From positions 5,819,001 through 5,883,000 of the forward strand of contig NZ_JAZHSB010000001.1 in NCBI RefSeq assembly GCF_036924715.1: a DNA stretch of 64,000 nt, written 5' to 3'. Source of the stretch: Bradyrhizobium sp. AZCC 1721 (GTDB lineage Bacteria > Pseudomonadota > Alphaproteobacteria > Rhizobiales > Xanthobacteraceae). Made by a program: the position numbers and the translations under genes. Under the pieces are notes generated by a model. That model was not told the origin of the DNA. It made no database searches and worked only from the letters and a program-made list of their open reading frames with translations. This document shows, piece by piece, positions 62,458 through 64,000 of the stretch. Position 1 is the first letter of the stretch. Every line of letters begins with the position of its first letter.

Positions 62458-62584
62458 AGGTTTTGCAGACGCCGATGCTGCGCAATTGCGCCTGTCAGAC
62501 CTGTTGACGCATATGCCGGTCGCGGTGTTGAAAGCCAGGTACAATGGCGCGACAAAACCCGCGCCAGGGCGCCGTCGCGGCTGA
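62387..62584 (+). pseudogene. treY: Displaced C-terminal segment of treY
   Basis: About 65 codons in a different frame from the main treY ORF: DGGRHWPGPENYDAALNVGG, then YAIEGFADADAAQLRLSDLL and PVAVLKARY. This is the expected end of rhizobial TreY (the W-P, the LxLSDLL and the PVAVLxARY positions). It connects directly to the main ORF if one base near 62384-62386 is removed. A sequencing or assembly error is as likely as a true mutation. Confidence 0.8.
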
Positions 62585-62588
62585 TACG

Positions 62589-62900
62589 TCAGTTTTTCTT
62601 GGTCAGCAGCAACTGGCCGCGGCTGCGGATCGCGGCCTGGGCCGCTTCGGCAAAGCGCTGCAACAGCCACGGCAGCACCACTTCCACCTGCACGTGATCG
62701 TCGGCGACGTCGACATGGCCTGCCGCGCCTTGCCCGAGGGCGCGCACGTGGAAGATCATGCGGTTGTCTTCCCAGCGCTCCTCGTCGACACTTAGCATCG
62801 GTACGCTGGAAGCGGCGCGCGACAGTCCTGTCTTGAGGCGGCGCATCGCCTCCTCGCGGCCCAGACTATGCGGGATGGAAACCACGAGCGGTTTGGTCAT
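62589..62900 (-). CDS. Polyhydroxyalkanoic acid system (PHA granule region) protein
   Basis: 103 aa. It matches the small PHA_gran_rgn family: KPLVVSIPHSLGREEAMRRL, then KTGLSR at the N-terminus, VDVADDHVQVEVVLPWLLQR in the middle, and GQLLLTKKN at the end. No signal peptide. Members are found near PHA synthesis genes and may bind granules; the exact function is unknown. It converges with treY, whose displaced end is four bases away. phaZ is present at the other end of the window. Confidence 0.82.
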   Translation of the reverse strand: MTKPLVVSIPHSLGREEAMRRLKTGLSRAASSVPMLSVDEERWEDNRMIFHVRALGQGAAGHVDVADDHVQVEVVLPWLLQRFAEAAQAAIRSRGQLLLTKKN

Positions 62901-62985
62901 CGCTGAAAAATCCTCCCTGATCTATCTACATGTAATTGTACGCGGTTCGAAAGTAAGGGACGACCGTACGATCGCCTCCCGCACC

Positions 62986-63010
62986 GGAACTTTCGTGATT
63001 CACGCTTGTT
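62986..63010 (+). promoter_or_regulatory. Possible EcfG-type promoter before the DUF3309 gene
   Basis: GGAAC at 62986-62990 is followed after 16 bases by TGTT at 63007-63010, one mismatch from GGAAC-N16-CGTT. The expected transcript start would leave a leader of about 45 bases before the ATG at 63066. Confidence 0.4.
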
Positions 63011-63065
63011 ACTCTCCGCGAAGGCAGGATAGACACACGCCCCGCTTCGGGCTGAGGAGAGATTT

Positions 63066-63230
63066 ATGTCTATCGGCACAATCATTCTGATTATTCTCAT
63101 CATCGCCCTGCTCGGCGGTTTCAGTGGCATCGGTGGCGGCCCGTTCTATGGCACCGGATATTACGGCGGCGGCGGACTGGGTCTGGTGATCGTGATCCTG
63201 TTGATCCTGCTGCTGCTCGGAAAGATCTGA
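63066..63230 (+). CDS. DUF3309 family small membrane protein (54 aa)
   Basis: Two hydrophobic segments with a Gly/Tyr-rich loop between: SIGTIILIILIIALLGGFSG, then GGGPFYGTGYYGGGGLG, then VIVILLILLLLGKI. This is the DUF3309 pattern. GGAGAG precedes the ATG with good spacing. The function is unknown; the possible EcfG-type promoter upstream would make it a stress-induced inner-membrane peptide. It is short enough to be missed by ORF filters. Confidence 0.85.
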   Translation: MSIGTIILIILIIALLGGFSGIGGGPFYGTGYYGGGGLGLVIVILLILLLLGKI

Positions 63231-63247
63231 GCCACGCGTCGAGAATC

Positions 63248-63335
63248 GTAGGGTGGGCAAAGGCGCACCTGCGCCGTGCCCACCCTTCTTGTTGAGATAA
63301 AGATGGTGGGCACGCTGTCGCTTTGGCCACCCTAC
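63248..63335. repeat. Palindromic intergenic repeat, family F
   Basis: 88-bp inverted repeat with ends GTAGGGTGG and CCACCCTAC, and internal GTGCCCACC and GGTGGGCAC arms. Its right end contains the stop codon of the ligD gene (minus strand). It is a common intergenic element of Bradyrhizobium. Confidence 0.8.
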
Positions 63336-64000
63336 ATTGAGGCCAATTTCTTCATCGCCGGCTTGATCGACGCTGCCGCGTCATCGTAGCCGTCCCACGC
63401 TTTCGTCTTCGCCAGTAGCGACGGCACGGTGCGGATCGTATATTTCTTCGGATCGAGATCGCCGCGCACCTGCGTCCAGGTCAGCGGCATCGACACGGTA
63501 GCCCCCTCCCGCGCACGGGGCGACAAGGCAGCGATCGCCGTCGACATCCGGTCGTTGCGAAGATAGTCGAGGAAGATTTTTCCCTTGCGCAGCTTCTTCG
63601 ACATGTTGAGCAGATAGCGCTCGGGATCATCGCTCGCCATCCACTGGCAGATGCCTTGCGCGAACACCTTGGCCTCCTTCCAAGAAACCTTGTCCCTTGC
63701 GCCATAAAGCAGCGGCGTCACCACATGCAGCCCCTTGCCGCCCGTGGTCTTGCAGAAGCTTTCGAGGCCAACAGCGGTCAACCGCTGGCGCATGTCTTTT
63801 GCCGCTTCGATGACGTCGGAGAATTCAACATTGGGCGCGGGATCGAGATCGAACACCAGACGTCCCGGCGTGTCGTAAGCGTCCGGTGCACAATTCCAGG
63901 GATGCAATTCGAGGCCGCCGATCTGCGCCACCGCAGCCAATCCCTCGACCCGGTCGATCTGCAGATAGGGCTTGCGGTCGCCCGAAACCTTGGCCAGCTC
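63332..64000 (-). CDS. ligD: LigD-type DNA ligase, C-terminal polymerase module (partial, runs off the window)
   Basis: The frame is open to the window edge, so only the last 222 codons are seen. They encode the primase-polymerase (PolDom) of the non-homologous end-joining enzyme Lig[21 protein letters not shown] carries the catalytic Dx[16 protein letters not shown] the conserved Gly-Lys-Gly-x-His, and [17 protein letters not shown] then SMPLTWTQV the C-terminal part. With the polymerase module at the very C-terminus, the order is nuclease/ligase first and polymerase last, as in Pseudomonas-type LigD. Whether the nuclease and ligase domains are present lies outside the window. Ku would be expected nearby but is not seen here. 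Confidence 0.9.
   Translation of the reverse strand, partial: ELAKVSGDRKPYLQIDRVEGLAAVAQIGGLELHPWNCAPDAYDTPGRLVFDLDPAPNVEFSDVIEAAKDMRQRLTAVGLESFCKTTGGKGLHVVTPLLYGARDKVSWKEAKVFAQGICQWMASDDPERYLLNMSKKLRKGKIFLDYLRNDRMSTAIAALSPRAREGATVSMPLTWTQVRGDLDPKKYTIRTVPSLLAKTKAWDGYDDAAASIKPAMKKLASM

Overview
This GC-rich, gene-dense window is most likely from a Bradyrhizobium-type alphaproteobacterium. The grounds are the gene content (PhaZ and a PHA-granule-region protein, a pqqABCDE operon, a Tal-Pgi fusion, a PrkA/YeaH/SpoVR triad, a treS-glgB-glgX-treZ-treY cluster, a LigD-type ligase) and several families of short inverted-repeat elements typical of that group. No rRNA, tRNA, CRISPR array, insertion sequence or prophage was seen. 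It reads as ordinary chromosomal backbone rather than an island. Family assignments come from motif recognition; no database search was run.

Layout. 0-9.8 kb: a small unknown protein, a cupin protein, a glutathione S-transferase, an intracellular PHB depolymerase, an orphan ModA-like binding protein, a PP2C phosphatase-Ser/Thr kinase fusion next to a formate/nitrite transporter, an amino-acid-type binding protein, and a coupled pair of a Cys-rich-repeat protein and an OmpA-like protein. 10-18 kb: an MFS exporter facing an AraC regulator, malonyl-CoA decarboxylase, a GNAT acetyltransferase, SerA, a DUF3297 protein, glutathione peroxidase and an amidase. 18-26 kb: a PQQ module made of a diheme cytochrome c, a sorbosone/glucose-dehydrogenase-type quinoprotein, pqqA (26 codons, easily missed), pqqB, C, D and E, then a proline-iminopeptidase-like hydrolase and an unknown protein in the same transcription unit. 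26-32.5 kb: ChrA and a three-gene 2-oxoacid:ferredoxin oxidoreductase with its own NAD(P)H/FAD/Fe-S subunit. 32.5-37.2 kb, minus strand: prkA-yeaH-spoVR.

38.7-46.2 kb is a compact operon for hexose-phosphate and pentose-phosphate metabolism: tal-pgi fusion, gnd, zwf, pgl, gntK and a Cof-type phosphatase. 46.4-62.6 kb is a storage-carbohydrate and trehalose block. A GH15 enzyme and malQ lie on the minus strand. treS (fused to maltokinase), glgB, glgX, treZ and treY lie on the plus strand with overlaps or gaps of a few bases. treY carries an apparent one-base frameshift near its 3' end. The malQ/treS divergent region holds a GGAAC-N16-CGTT element on the malQ strand, which matches the alphaproteobacterial general-stress (EcfG) promoter consensus. 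The right edge has a PHA-granule-region protein, a 54-residue DUF3309 membrane protein and the C-terminal polymerase module of a LigD ligase running off the window.

The parts most worth a second look are: the peptidase-like hydrolase and the unknown gene in the pqq operon; the tandem Shine-Dalgarno-like repeats before pqqD; the treY frameshift; a TreS-maltokinase without a nearby glgE; the kinase-phosphatase fusion beside an anion channel; and the repeat elements that form gene 3' ends.
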